Positions 26,094 through 35,105 of a stretch of 59,304 nucleotides of DNA are shown in pieces. How positions within the stretch are numbered: position 1 is the first letter of the stretch; each line of letters begins with the position of its first letter. This DNA is from Bacillota bacterium (GTDB lineage: Bacteria > Bacillota > Limnochordia > Darwinibacteriales > Darwinibacteriaceae): assembly GCA_029776155.1 (NCBI GenBank), contig JAKOTU010000006.1, forward strand, positions 35,102 through 94,405, given 5' to 3'. The position numbers were made by a program, and so were the translations under genes. The notes under the pieces are model-generated. The model worked only from the letters and a program-made list of their open reading frames with translations. It was not told where the DNA came from and did not search any database.

Positions 26094-26876
26094 ATGCAGA
26101 TAACACTGGCACTGATCAGCGACTGCCATGTGGCGCACAGTTCCTGGACCGAAACCGAAAAACGTCTCCGCGCCCTGGTGGATTTCTTTAGAGAACAGTC
26201 TGTGGACTTGATCGTGGATCTGGGTGATCGCATCCAAGAAGAAAGCTCTGCCAAGGATGTGGACCTGACCCGGCGTTTCCGGGCAGTCCTCACGGAGCAG
26301 GGCCATAAGGTGGTTCATCTGCACGGCAACCACGACATCATTTTCGCACCCAAGGGACAACTCAATCAAGTACTGGACAAAAGCGGGAGCTACGAAGCGT
26401 TCACCGTCAATGGGTACAGGGTAATCCTGCTGGATTCAACCGATCCGCACCCAGCCCAAATATCCCAGGAGCAGCTGGCCTGGTTGGGCCGGCAGCTGGA
26501 TGCTGGTGCAGGAGAACCGACAATCCTGCTCTCCCATCATCCCCTGTTCCCCCACGATGTGAGCGATCACCCCTACTTTTCCCTCCATCAAGAGGAGGCA
26601 CAGGTGAAAGACTTCCAGCGCCTGTGGGAAGCGGTGGCCAAAGCTGAGCACATCTGTGCCCTTTTTCAAGGGCACCTGCACATTTTGATGCAGGAGAACT
26701 ACAACGGCATACCTGCCCGGGTGATCCCCCCGCTCCGCGATAGTGTAGACACCCGCTTCCCCCAAGGCGGCTTCACCATCGCATCTTTTAAGGGCTGCTC
26801 TTTCCAAGAGCGTTACTACACCCTGACTGCGCAGGGATTCAAACAAGTCTGTACCCAAGCTCTCCCCAGCCGCTAA
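26094..26876 (+). CDS. Calcineurin-like metallophosphoesterase in the sugar-import operon
   Basis: This enzyme probably hydrolyses a phosphomonoester or phosphodiester. All five blocks of the two-metal site are present: DCH near residue 10, GDR near 44, GNHD, SHHP and GHLH. The ATG at 26094 is chosen for its AAGGAGG at 8-base spacing, giving 260 residues; a longer frame from 26043 has no ribosome site. No signal peptide is seen, so it acts in the cytoplasm. Placement directly behind the importer suggests that the imported compound, or a product of it, carries a phosphate ester (for example a glycerophosphodiester or cyclic phosphate). Confidence 0.9.
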   Translation: MQITLALISDCHVAHSSWTETEKRLRALVDFFREQSVDLIVDLGDRIQEESSAKDVDLTRRFRAVLTEQGHKVVHLHGNHDIIFAPKGQLNQVLDKSGSYEAFTVNGYRVILLDSTDPHPAQISQEQLAWLGRQLDAGAGEPTILLSHHPLFPHDVSDHPYFSLHQEEAQVKDFQRLWEAVAKAEHICALFQGHLHILMQENYNGIPARVIPPLRDSVDTRFPQGGFTIASFKGCSFQERYYTLTAQGFKQVCTQALPSR

Positions 26877-26898
26877 CGGCGCTTTTTCCTCTCGCTGC

Positions 26899-26938
26899 AA
26901 GGCCGGGCCCCGCTCTTTATGGAGCGGGCCCGGCCTTT
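26899..26938. terminator. Bidirectional terminator between the phosphoesterase and UDG-family genes
   Basis: AAGGCCGGG...CCGCTC and GAGCGGGCCCGGCCTT form a very stable stem with a 6-base loop and one bulged C. A TTT tail follows on the plus side and the AA start gives TT on the minus side. Confidence 0.85.
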
Positions 26939-26941
26939 GTA

Positions 26942-27481
26942 CTACAGCTCCAGCAGCCTGGCCGCTATCTCCCGCAGCACCGGCAGCACATCCTGCTCAA
27001 ACCACGGGTTCTTCATGAGCCAGGCGTAATTGCGGGGCGAAGGGTGCACCAGGGGCAGGTACCCCGGCAGATATTCGCGGAAGCTCCGCACCGTGTCAGT
27101 CAGGGTCTGCTTGCAGCATCTGCCCAGGTAGTAGCGCTGGGAATAGCTGCCTACCAAGATGATCGTCTCCACCTTGGGCATAGCTGCCAGCAGAGGGGGA
27201 TGCCACTTCTCCGCGAAACCCCTGCGGGGCGGCAGGTCGCCCCCTGGACCCTTGCCGGGAAAGTAAAAATCCATAGGCAGCTGGGCCAAATAGGGCGAGC
27301 TGTAAAACTGCTCCCGGGTCACCCCCAGCCACTCCCGGAGGCGGTCGCCACTGGGGTCGTTCCAAAACAGGCAGGTCTGCTCTGCCCTCCGCCCAGGGGC
27401 TTGACCCACAATTACCAAGCGGGCCTCCGGGGAGGCGCTGAACAACGGCCCGATGCCCCTCTGCGTGTACTCCTCATTCAT
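26942..27481 (-). CDS. Uracil-DNA glycosylase superfamily protein
   Basis: This family removes uracil or related bases from DNA. Motifs are GQAPGRRAEQT near residue 26, then FWNDPSGDRLREWLG, and the C-terminal VHPSPRNYAW. No iron-sulfur Cys set is seen, so it is not a family 4 enzyme. The ATG at 27481 gives 179 residues, but the frame is open upstream and reads a sensible family-like N-terminus (LEQIRAEIAADP). A CTG at 27526 has AGGGAGG at perfect spacing and may be the true start. The GNAT gene ends 24-69 bases upstream, suggesting one unit. Confidence 0.82.
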   Translation of the reverse strand: MNEEYTQRGIGPLFSASPEARLVIVGQAPGRRAEQTCLFWNDPSGDRLREWLGVTREQFYSSPYLAQLPMDFYFPGKGPGGDLPPRRGFAEKWHPPLLAAMPKVETIILVGSYSQRYYLGRCCKQTLTDTVRSFREYLPGYLPLVHPSPRNYAWLMKNPWFEQDVLPVLREIAARLLEL

Positions 27482-27549
27482 GGGATCCGCAGCGATTTCT
27501 GCCCGGATCTGTTCGAGAACGTTCAGCTGCTCAACCTCCCTTGCGCCGC

Positions 27550-28002
27550 TTAATCAAGCAGCGGTTCTTGCTGGAGCAGATAGACATACATCACATCGTC
27601 GGGATTTTCCCTGATACCACCGGTCTTCTGGTACAGCCTGTTGGCGGCGGAGTTGCTTGCGTTGGTGAGCACGAAGATTTCCGAACAGCCGCGGGCCAAA
27701 GCCATCCCCTTGAGCTTTTCGATGAGCGCGGTGCCCACACCCCGCCCCTGGAAATCTGGGAAAACATCAATGGAATAAAGAAACATTTTAGGTTGCGGCA
27801 AGTGGGGCGCCTCCAAGACATAAGCGTACAGAAAGCCCGCCGGCTGGCCCTCGACGCTGGCCACCAGCAGGATATTGTCCTCATCCTGGAAGAAGGCCCC
27901 ATTGGCCCCGCGCGCTTCCATTCCCGCAGCCTGGAACAGGTGCAGAACAAGTTCTTCCTCCATCACGCGCATCCGTGCGATGCTCAGCTCCACTCTTGCC
28001 AC
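27550..28002 (-). CDS. GNAT-family N-acetyltransferase
   Basis: This 150-residue acetyltransferase has the acetyl-CoA loop DFQGRGVGTALIEKLKGMA and the preceding beta strand FLYSIDVFPDF. The C-terminal part NSAANRLYQKTGG is typical of the fold. The substrate is unknown. The start is GTG at 28002 with only a weak AGGGA upstream. It lies 12 bases after the chemoreceptor gene and just ahead of the UDG-family gene on the same strand. Confidence 0.88.
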   Translation of the reverse strand: MARVELSIARMRVMEEELVLHLFQAAGMEARGANGAFFQDEDNILLVASVEGQPAGFLYAYVLEAPHLPQPKMFLYSIDVFPDFQGRGVGTALIEKLKGMALARGCSEIFVLTNASNSAANRLYQKTGGIRENPDDVMYVYLLQQEPLLD

Positions 28003-28014
28003 CGTCCCTACTTG

Positions 28015-29871
28015 TTAAATCTTGAACCTGCCGCTCAGCTCCTGGAGCCTGTCGGCCATCTCAGTGAGGGCCTGGGCTATATCCGCGATCTGGTCCATCG
28101 CCGCGAACTGCTCCTGGGCTGCGGTGCTGATCTCTTGGCTCGCTGCATTGAGCTGAATGATACTTTGAGAAGCCTGCTCCACCAGGCTGGTGACTTTGGC
28201 TATGTTCTCCACGATCCTCTCCAGAGCCTCACCGCTCTTGAGCACGCGCTGCGACGTTTCCTCAGCCTGCTGAGCGCTCTGGGACATGCCCACTACCGCT
28301 TCCTGGGTCTCCTGCTGGATAGCTTGGATCAGCTGGCTGATTTCCTTGGCGGCCCGGGCGGATTGCTCGGCCAGGGTGCGCACTTCTTCCGCCACGACGG
28401 CAAAGCCGCGCCCTTCTTCACCGGCCCGCGCCGCTTCAATGGCGGCATTAAGGGCCAAAAGGTTGGTCTGATCGGCCAAGCCACTGATCACTTCCACGAT
28501 GCGGCCGATTTCTTCCGACCGCCGGGCCAGGGCCTGGATGAAAGCAGTTAACCTGTCCATGGTCCCCCTGAGTTCTTCGGTACCCCGCACCGCCTGGTCC
28601 ACCACGGCGCTTCCTTCCTGGGCTGCCCCCACTATGTCGCTTACCGCGGTAGTGATGTTCTCCATGGCGGCAGCTGCGGCCGCGTAGTCATCTGCAGTCT
28701 CCGAAACCTGCCCCATGGACATCCTGGCTTGGGAAGTGGAGGAAGCAAGCTGCTGGCTGGCGGAGCTCATCTCGTCGACCGCCCGCGAGATGGAGCCCAT
28801 CATTTCCTTTAGGGAGACGGCCATGCCCCGGAAGACGCCGATGAGGCTGCCCACCTCGTCGCGGCTGCTGATCTCGGGCAGCTCCACGGTGAGATCCCCG
28901 CGGGCTATGGCGTCCGCGGCTTGGCCCACCGCTTTCAGCGGCGAGAGGATCCGGCGGACCATGTAGAGTAAGAGGGCAATGAAGACTGCCGAGCCGAGTC
29001 CCAGGCTCACCACAACCTGCCCGCTCTGGCGCCGAATCATGTTCTGGTACTCTGAAGTGTCTTGATAAATGGCCACCACTGCCAGTTCCTCGCCATCGTA
29101 GCTCAGTACCGGCATGAAGGCATAGGCCCAGCCTCGTCCCGACCCCCGGAGTATCTGCGCCCCAGGCCTCAGCTGCTGCAGCTCAGACCACTTTTTGACC
29201 CCAGGAGTGGAGGTAAGCTCGGTGTAGCCCCCTTCGCTGGGGACAAACACTGCCACTTCCACCCCCGCGGCCACGTGGATTTCCTGCAGAAGCTGCTCTG
29301 TAAAGGGGATATTGGTCTCCACGGTGCCTACCACCCTGTTCCCCTGCTTAATGGGCGCCCAGCCCCGCATGCCCATGCCGTAGGGGCCCCGATCAAAACC
29401 CCAGAGGGTCCGGCCTTGCCGACCTGCATCCAAAATGCCGCCGCGGCTCTGGACATCTCCGTACGCGCCGGGGTTCTGCCCCCGTACCAGGGAGGTGTCG
29501 TAGGGGGCCCGCACATGGAGCACATCCACGCCTAAGGCTGCATGGACCTCCTCGTAGATGCCCACAACTGTGTCCACTATGGCCGTGCGGTCTTGGGCAG
29601 CCGCAGCGGCGATGATCTCGGGCATGCCCGCCACCGCGAGGGAGATGGCCATGGCCTGTTCAGCGGTGCCCCTGAGCTTGTTCTCCACTGCCCTCTCCGC
29701 AGCCTCCAGGCTGTCGGTTACCATGGCCTCAAGCAGACGCCGCTGATTGCCCAAAACCAACATGCCCACTAAAGCAACCGACAGCACCAGGGCAATGATA
29801 ATTACCGCAAACAACTTAGCGCGCAGACCCATCCGCGCAGCTGCGCCTCTCAACTTCTTCACCGTATTCAC
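28015..29871 (-). CDS. Methyl-accepting chemotaxis protein (transmembrane)
   Basis: This 618-residue chemoreceptor has a first membrane helix ([21 protein letters not shown]) and a roughly 240-residue extracytoplasmic sensor of sCache-like layout ([17 protein letters not shown] is in it). A second helix follows near residue 275, then a HAMP domain ([25 protein letters not shown], split by a short linker). The signalling domain has the conserved tip [20 protein letters not shown]. Start is GTG. No C-terminal CheR-docking pentapeptide is seen. No che or flagellar genes lie in this window, so the output partner is elsewhere. The ligand is unknown. Confidence 0.93.
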   Translation of the reverse strand: MNTVKKLRGAAARMGLRAKLFAVIIIALVLSVALVGMLVLGNQRRLLEAMVTDSLEAAERAVENKLRGTAEQAMAISLAVAGMPEIIAAAAAQDRTAIVDTVVGIYEEVHAALGVDVLHVRAPYDTSLVRGQNPGAYGDVQSRGGILDAGRQGRTLWGFDRGPYGMGMRGWAPIKQGNRVVGTVETNIPFTEQLLQEIHVAAGVEVAVFVPSEGGYTELTSTPGVKKWSELQQLRPGAQILRGSGRGWAYAFMPVLSYDGEELAVVAIYQDTSEYQNMIRRQSGQVVVSLGLGSAVFIALLLYMVRRILSPLKAVGQAADAIARGDLTVELPEISSRDEVGSLIGVFRGMAVSLKEMMGSISRAVDEMSSASQQLASSTSQARMSMGQVSETADDYAAAAAAMENITTAVSDIVGAAQEGSAVVDQAVRGTEELRGTMDRLTAFIQALARRSEEIGRIVEVISGLADQTNLLALNAAIEAARAGEEGRGFAVVAEEVRTLAEQSARAAKEISQLIQAIQQETQEAVVGMSQSAQQAEETSQRVLKSGEALERIVENIAKVTSLVEQASQSIIQLNAASQEISTAAQEQFAAMDQIADIAQALTEMADRLQELSGRFKI

Positions 29872-29953
29872 CCCGCTGCTCTAGCTTTAACATAATGGGA
29901 CTGATATTCGTTATCAACCAGGGGGACTCCTTCTCCTTTCTTGATTTCTTGAT

Positions 29954-30400
29954 TCAGCGTTTCTCCTTGTCCTGGGCGCGTTCTTCCAGGAGCTTGACCC
30001 TTTCCTCGAAGCTGACCTCCCGGTGCACTTGGTGCAGCAGCCAGTGATAGCCGAAGGGATCAAAAAAGGAAGCATGGGACACCCCGAACTCGGGTATAGG
30101 GGTGATGGGCTGGCCTTGGGTACAACCAGCTTTAAGGGCCTTGGCAAAGGTCTCCTCAATATCGGGCACCAACACGTTGAACCAGATAGACCTAATGCCC
30201 TCTTCCCCTGGCGCCTGCAGCTGAAACTCGGGGTTCTCGTCCAGCAGGTGAAAGCGCACCCCATAGATGGTGAACACAGCTTCATTTTGTCCCCGGGGGA
30301 AGTTTGTTACCTCTACCCGCTCCACCTCAAAGATCTGCTCGTAAAGCTCCAACGCGGCCAAACTGTCCTTGACGATCAGATCGATTTCTACTCCGACCAT
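29954..30400 (-). CDS. PhnB-like VOC superfamily protein
   Basis: This 148-residue single-module VOC protein of the PhnB/YdcE-like group contains VRFHLLDENPEF, the strand FNVLVPDIEETFAKALK and the characteristic SHASFFDPFGYHWLLHQ. It ends in a charged helix. Function is not known for most members. The ATG at 30400 follows GGAGGAGGG. It lies on the same strand 41 bases downstream of the LysR gene. Confidence 0.85.
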   Translation of the reverse strand: MVGVEIDLIVKDSLAALELYEQIFEVERVEVTNFPRGQNEAVFTIYGVRFHLLDENPEFQLQAPGEEGIRSIWFNVLVPDIEETFAKALKAGCTQGQPITPIPEFGVSHASFFDPFGYHWLLHQVHREVSFEERVKLLEERAQDKEKR

Positions 30401-30441
30401 GGAAACGCCCTCCTCCGTTTTTGGGGTAATAAGCGTTTAGT

Positions 30442-31350
30442 TCAGCATGTCCCTGGAAAAGCCTGCCGGTAGCCTTCCTGGAAAATCTGAAACCAGTGCA
30501 GGTAGTCCTGGGCGTGCTGGCTGTGCTTGAGGAAGACGAAGTTGAGCTCCCGACGCGTTTCCCAACCAGCAAGGGCGAGCGGGCGCAGATCTCCCGCGGC
30601 CAGTTCTTTGCGGACCGCGGCTTGATAGACAAAGGTAATCCCCAATCCTGCCTGCACCAGCTGTTTGATGGCCTCCATGCTCCCTATTTCCGTGACCTGG
30701 GCGAAACTGGCTATCGACAAGCTGTGTTCATGGAGCAGGTGTTCCAAAATCTCCCTTGTGCCTGACCCCTTTTCCCGCACAATCAGCCTCTCACCCAGGA
30801 GCTCTTCCAGGCTTGCTTCCCGTTCGGCCCAAATGGACCCAGGGGCGCACACGCCGATAAACGGTTCCCGGGCCAACAGCTCCCAGTGATAAGCCGTTTT
30901 GTCAAAGAGCCCTTCGATAAGGGCAAATTGGATGTCCCCCCGCTCCAGCCTGGTTAAGAGATGTTGGGTGTTTTCCACCAGCATGGAGACAGCCGCCCCG
31001 GGGTTCTCGCGCAGGATCCCCTGCAGGATAACAGGCAGGATGTACTGGCCGATGGTAAGGGTAGCCCCAAAGCGCAGCCGCACCTGGGAGCGCTGTTTGT
31101 GGCGCAGCCGGGCAGTTAGAAGATCACTGTCCGCCGCAATGCGGGAGGCAAATTGGTACAGAAGCCTGCCCTGCTCAGTGGGGGTGAGGGCTCTGTTGGC
31201 ATAGACAAAGAGCCTGCAGCCGTAATGCTTTTCCAGGGCCCGGATGTGCTGGCTCACCGCGGGCTGGGTTAGGTTCAGAGCTTCAGCCGCCCTAGTGTAG
31301 CTGCCCAGTCGGTACACTTCCAGAAAAGTCTGGTGCCGATAATCAAGCAT
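30442..31350 (-). CDS. LysR-family transcriptional regulator
   Basis: This regulator has the N-terminal winged HTH (EVYRLGSYTRAAEALNLTQPAVSQ) and a two-lobed effector domain. In sequence layout it resembles CysL/CbbR-type regulators that act on sulfur or carbon genes. The ATG at 31350 is preferred to the GTG at 31359 because AGGTGA sits 5 bases before it. It is divergent from a YeiH-type transporter, which is its likely target; LysR-YeiH divergent pairs are common. The shared gap holds a TTATGG/CCATAA palindrome. Confidence 0.93.
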   Translation of the reverse strand: MLDYRHQTFLEVYRLGSYTRAAEALNLTQPAVSQHIRALEKHYGCRLFVYANRALTPTEQGRLLYQFASRIAADSDLLTARLRHKQRSQVRLRFGATLTIGQYILPVILQGILRENPGAAVSMLVENTQHLLTRLERGDIQFALIEGLFDKTAYHWELLAREPFIGVCAPGSIWAEREASLEELLGERLIVREKGSGTREILEHLLHEHSLSIASFAQVTEIGSMEAIKQLVQAGLGITFVYQAAVRKELAAGDLRPLALAGWETRRELNFVFLKHSQHAQDYLHWFQIFQEGYRQAFPGTC

Positions 31351-31372
31351 GGCGATCACCTATAATCCTTGT

Positions 31373-31426
31373 TTATGGCTCCATAAGGTTCAATAACTTG
31401 ATTTTATGCCAGATAACCCCTATAAT
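31373..31426 (+). promoter_or_regulatory. YeiH promoter with LysR-type operator
   Basis: A sigma-A promoter with -35 TTGATT (31398-31403), 17-base spacer and perfect -10 TATAAT (31421-31426) drives the transporter gene. Upstream, TTATGG (31373-31378) and CCATAA (31381-31386) form a palindrome well placed for activator binding by the divergent LysR protein. Confidence 0.72.
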
Positions 31427-31467
31427 CAACCTTGTCTGCTGTATATCATCGAGGAAAGGGTTTTTAT

Positions 31468-32487
31468 ATGCTTACCAAACTAAAAAGCCGCAGTTCAGGG
31501 CTGCTGTTGACTTTACTTCTAGCTGCCGCGGCCGCCTTACTCAACAGCCTGGTTCCCGGCGATGTAATTGGGACCAGCATTTTAGCGCTGGTTCTGGGCA
31601 TGCTCTGCCATCCCCTGATGAAAAGGCTCCCCCAGGCTGCATCCGGCGTGCACTTTGCTTCCACAACCGTGCTTAAACTGGGCATTGTTCTCATGGGCAT
31701 CTCTTTGAGTTTTTCCCAGGTGCTCACGGTGGGACGCTACGCGCTTTTGCTCATGCTGTGCACCCTTACCACCGCCTTCGGAGGAGGGTATCTGCTGGGC
31801 CGCTTGTTTAAGGTGAACTGGAAACTTTCAAGTCTCCTTTCGGCCAGCACCGCCATCTGCGGGGGCACCGCGGTGGCCACCTTGGGGCCAGTTATCGAAG
31901 CGGAGGATACACACATTGCCTATGCCATCTCGGCCACCTTCCTTTTTGATCTGCTTACCGTGATCCTCTTTCCCTGGATCGGACGCCTGCTCGGCCTCAC
32001 CGATATGAGCTACGGCCTGTGGGTGGGTACAGCTGTCAATGATACTTCTTCCGTGGTGGCCGCGGGCTACGGTTTCTCCGATGCCGCGGGCAGCTTTGCG
32101 GTAATTGTGAAGCTGACCAGAACCTTGTTTATCGTCCCCATCGTGCTAGCCTTTTCCTTCACCCACGCCCGGCGCAAACTGCGTAGAGCCGAAGAAGCCA
32201 AGTCGGCCGAGGTAAGCATTGCCTCCATCTTCCCCTGGTTTGTGCTGCTCTTTTTACTGATGGTGGCACTGAAGAGCACAGGTCTTCTTCCCCAGCAGGC
32301 AGCTGCGGGCATGGCTGTCCTTTCCAAGCTGTTTATGCTGATGGCCTTGGCAGCCATCGGCCTGAAAACAAGTTTCCAGGAAGTCAAGGGTGTGGGCTGG
32401 AAGCCCATGGCCTTGGGCGTAGCCATTGACACTTCGGTGGTTTTTGTAGCTTTGGGCATGCAAGCCCTGCTGCAGCGCCTGTTCTAG
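31468..32487 (+). CDS. YeiH-family (UPF0324) putative sulfate exporter
   Basis: This 339-residue membrane protein has ten or so hydrophobic segments. The family hallmarks are VLKLGIVLMGISLSF, SASTAICGGTAVATLGPVI and GTAVNDTSSVVAAGYG. YeiH-type proteins are annotated as putative sulfate exporters, linked in some bacteria to taurine or sulfonate breakdown, but direct proof is thin. The ATG at 31468 is chosen because GAGGAAAGGG precedes it; a longer frame has no ribosome site. The divergent LysR gene suggests induction. Confidence 0.88.
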   Translation: MLTKLKSRSSGLLLTLLLAAAAALLNSLVPGDVIGTSILALVLGMLCHPLMKRLPQAASGVHFASTTVLKLGIVLMGISLSFSQVLTVGRYALLLMLCTLTTAFGGGYLLGRLFKVNWKLSSLLSASTAICGGTAVATLGPVIEAEDTHIAYAISATFLFDLLTVILFPWIGRLLGLTDMSYGLWVGTAVNDTSSVVAAGYGFSDAAGSFAVIVKLTRTLFIVPIVLAFSFTHARRKLRRAEEAKSAEVSIASIFPWFVLLFLLMVALKSTGLLPQQAAAGMAVLSKLFMLMALAAIGLKTSFQEVKGVGWKPMALGVAIDTSVVFVALGMQALLQRLF

Positions 32488-32501
32488 TAACCGAAAATGC
32501 T

Positions 32502-32528
32502 AGGAGCCCGGCAGTGAGCCAGGCTCCT
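32502..32528 (+). terminator. Probable terminator of the YeiH gene
   Basis: AGGAGCC (32502-32508) pairs with GGCTCCT (32522-32528), followed by a pyrimidine-rich TACTTCTACTTCT, 14 bases past the stop. Confidence 0.6.
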
Positions 32529-32533
32529 TACTT

Positions 32534-32681
32534 CTACTTCTGCCCAACATAGACATACATGGCAATGCTGCAGAAAAACTGGTCCTCCTCGGCCAGGCCG
32601 CAGCCCCAGGATACTCATCTGGGGTTTGGGGTCCATGAGTGAATAGACAAACTCCCGCATTTTCGCCTGACTCTCACCCAT
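32534..32681 (-). pseudogene. Small unknown gene with apparent frameshift
   Basis: The ATG at 32681 follows GGAGGAGG and opens MGESQAKMREFVYSLMDPKP. At a run of four C on the plus strand (32604-32607) the frame leads into poor sequence. Removing one base continues as GCGLAEEDQFFCSIAMYVYV and stops at 32534 for a product of about 48 residues. I do not recognise it. The good ribosome site and plausible composition on both sides of the run argue that this is a real small gene, but the case is weak. Confidence 0.35.
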
Positions 32682-32732
32682 GCTGCCTGGCCTCCTCCAA
32701 TTGGACATATACTTACCTTCTCCGCATCCCAG

Positions 32733-33524
32733 CTAGTACTGGGCTTTGCGGAGGAACACCTTGTAGGCGCCGGCCAGGAGCATCAGGTTGTAGGCTGTAC
32801 CCACCAGCAGGTAGAGGGCATAACTCAAATCCCCCTCCGCTCTTACCGGCATGAACTGCACCAGCATCCCCTTGATCGCCCAAAAATTGGGGAACACACC
32901 GAGTACATACTGCGGCTTCCCCTGAAAAACCTCCAGCACCGTCAAGGCCGGCAGCAGAGCGAGCATGCCGGTGCCCTTGATCAGGGCAAAACCTTCCACC
33001 TTGTTTCTGGCCAGGGCCCCCTGCCAGAGGCCAAGCACCAGGGTGAACAGGGAGTTCACTGCCGCAAAGGAGACCATGTGGCCCAGATGGATCTGGTCAA
33101 AAAGGGATACCCCGAAGATGGAGTATTTGTCCCCCGCGAGCAGCTTAGTGCCAGCCAAAACCAAGATGTTCCCCAGCACAGACATGAGGTAGATGTAGCT
33201 TAGTTTGAACTTCAGATAACCTGAGACCCCCACGGGGGTAACGGCGATGGTGTGCAGGGTGTGCTCATCCTTCTGTTCCACCAGCAAAAACGCGGCCATG
33301 GCCGCCAAGAAAAAGGACCCGAAAGCCAGGATCACCACCACCAGGAGCAGCATCACCGCCCTGAGCATGGCCCCCTGCAGAACGTCCGTGGACGTAAAGA
33401 GCAGGGGAAACACAAAGGCCGCCAAGCCCAGCATGATAACGGGGAAGGCGCACATATACAGGTTGATGGGATCGCGCCAGATAGTCCTCGCCTCATATTT
33501 CAAAAGAGCTGCATACTTGCCCAA
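32733..33524 (-). CDS. ABC-2 type transporter permease (second)
   Basis: This 263-residue permease has six membrane helices in the ABC-2 layout: the cytoplasmic start KYEARTIWRDP, then alternating helices, with KDEHTLHTIAVTPV in the first long loop. With the preceding permease and ATPase it forms an exporter. The start is TTG at 33524; its ribosome site GGGG lies within the last codons of the preceding gene, suggesting coupling. The substrate is unknown. No close terminator was seen; a small broken gene follows. Confidence 0.85.
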   Translation of the reverse strand: MGKYAALLKYEARTIWRDPINLYMCAFPVIMLGLAAFVFPLLFTSTDVLQGAMLRAVMLLLVVVILAFGSFFLAAMAAFLLVEQKDEHTLHTIAVTPVGVSGYLKFKLSYIYLMSVLGNILVLAGTKLLAGDKYSIFGVSLFDQIHLGHMVSFAAVNSLFTLVLGLWQGALARNKVEGFALIKGTGMLALLPALTVLEVFQGKPQYVLGVFPNFWAIKGMLVQFMPVRAEGDLSYALYLLVGTAYNLMLLAGAYKVFLRKAQY

Positions 33525-33529
33525 GCAGA

Positions 33530-34249
33530 TTACCCCCTCATGGCATTGTCTTTAAACCGCGGGCCCACGACAAACCTGAAAAGGACAGCAGCCAAAAGCG
33601 CTAGATACGCACAGGCTGCCGCGGCCATTTCCGGTTGAAAACTGCCCAGCACCGCCGAGCTGATCAGATGGCTGGCTGCATGGGACGGTGAAAGCAAGAA
33701 CAGCCACTCATACCGCTCCGGGACGGCTCCCAAGCTGAACAGCAGGGAGGGCAGGGTGAAGATGAGCATATAACCCAAAAGCAGGCCCAGCATCGACGTG
33801 AAGTCACGGCTTTTCAAAGAAAGCGTAAGCCCTATGGCCGCGTGGGCTGTCCCTGAGATGAGCACAAAGCAGAACAAAAGGGCGTAGTTGAAGGTCACTT
33901 GGTGGATGAAATACAACGCCCCTGCGGTAACAAGCACCGACTCCACAGCCAGCACCAGGGCAGCCGCGGTCTTGGCGGCGAGGATTTGGCCAACCGATAC
34001 GGGCAGCACCAGCATGGTGCGCATGGTGCCGTCTTGTTTTTCCAGGTGGTGGGAAGCACCCAGCAGTAGGATGGACATGGCGGCCACATCCACAAAGATC
34101 ACCAAAGGGGCGATGCTGCGGGCTTCATCAGGAGAGAGAACCAGGAACAAGGCGATCCACAGCACCGCGGTGACCAGGCTTACGGGCAGTATTTTGTACT
34201 TGACCAGCCGCTGCACTTCGCCCTTAATCAGCCTGCTCAGCTTGCCCAT
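33530..34249 (-). CDS. ABC-2 type transporter permease (first)
   Basis: This 239-residue permease has the same layout as its neighbour: a start KGEVQRLVKYKILPVS, a loop EKQDGTMRTMLVLPVS and six hydrophobic stretches. Fluoroquinolone- or peptide-type exporters have this two-permease arrangement, but the substrate cannot be read. It begins inside the end of the ATPase gene (26-base overlap), so translation is coupled. The SD GGGGTGAAG precedes the ATG. Confidence 0.85.
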   Translation of the reverse strand: MGKLSRLIKGEVQRLVKYKILPVSLVTAVLWIALFLVLSPDEARSIAPLVIFVDVAAMSILLLGASHHLEKQDGTMRTMLVLPVSVGQILAAKTAAALVLAVESVLVTAGALYFIHQVTFNYALLFCFVLISGTAHAAIGLTLSLKSRDFTSMLGLLLGYMLIFTLPSLLFSLGAVPERYEWLFLLSPSHAASHLISSAVLGSFQPEMAAAACAYLALLAAVLFRFVVGPRFKDNAMRG

Positions 34250-35105
34250 TGAGCTTCACCCCTGTCACGATGATAAAGATCTCCTCCATGGAAGTCTCTC
34301 CGCTGTGAATGGTCTCCACCTCTGCCGTCTGCAGCAGCCTCTGAAACTCTTCGTTAAAACCGATCCCATCCAGGGGAAAGACCGCAGTGGTCAGCCGTCC
34401 GTTCTGCCTGTATTCCACTTTTACTTCCCGCTTCCCGTACTTCAGCTTCAAGTCCCGGGGCGTGGAAACCTCGGCCAAACGTCCATTGACGCAGAAGGCC
34501 ACCCGATCGCAGAGCTGCTCCACATCATTCATCAGGTGGGTAGTCAAAAACACGGTACCCCCTTGATCCCGGTATTCGGCGATCATGTCCTTGATAATTC
34601 GGGCGTTTTTGGGATCCAGCCCGTTGGTCACCTCATCGAGGAAGAGCACCCGAGGTCTGTTGAGCATGGCCCGCACAAAGTTGAGGCGCACCTTCATGCC
34701 CTTGGAATACTCGCCTACCTTCACGTGGCGGTATTCCCACAGGCCCACCCTTTCCATGAGTTCTTGCATGTCAGCCGTCTTGGAGTAAAAGCCGGCAAAG
34801 AACTCCATGTTTTCCAGTCCAGTGAGTTTGGTGAAATGCACGGGCATTTCAAAGCCAACCCCGATCTCCTCGTAAAAGGAATGGCCCATGGCCCTCAAAT
34901 CCCGGCCAAAATACTGGATGCTGCCTTGATAATCGTCCAAAAGCTTCACCAGTATTTTTTGGGTCGTGGATTTGCCAGCCCCGGACGGCCCCAAAAGTCC
35001 AAAGATCTCCCCTTCCCGCACCTCAAAACTGATCCCTTTGATGGTATCCTCCGGGGAAGAAGGATACTTGAAACGCAGGTCTTCCACTTGAAATGCTGCC
35101 CCCAT
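34224..35105 (-). CDS. ABC exporter ATP-binding protein
   Basis: This ATPase powers the two ABC-2 permeases that follow. It has Walker A GPSGAGKST, Walker B VLFLDEVTNGLD and an H-loop TTHLMND. The signature motif reads YSKGMKVRL in place of LSGGQ, a known variant in exporters of this type. A C-terminal domain of about 70 residues follows the core. The ATG at 35105 overlaps the tetR stop codon as GTGATG and has AGAGGAGG upstream. The unit is tetR-ATPase-permease-permease. Confidence 0.92.
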   Translation of the reverse strand: MGAAFQVEDLRFKYPSSPEDTIKGISFEVREGEIFGLLGPSGAGKSTTQKILVKLLDDYQGSIQYFGRDLRAMGHSFYEEIGVGFEMPVHFTKLTGLENMEFFAGFYSKTADMQELMERVGLWEYRHVKVGEYSKGMKVRLNFVRAMLNRPRVLFLDEVTNGLDPKNARIIKDMIAEYRDQGGTVFLTTHLMNDVEQLCDRVAFCVNGRLAEVSTPRDLKLKYGKREVKVEYRQNGRLTTAVFPLDGIGFNEEFQRLLQTAEVETIHSGETSMEEIFIIVTGVKLNGQAEQAD

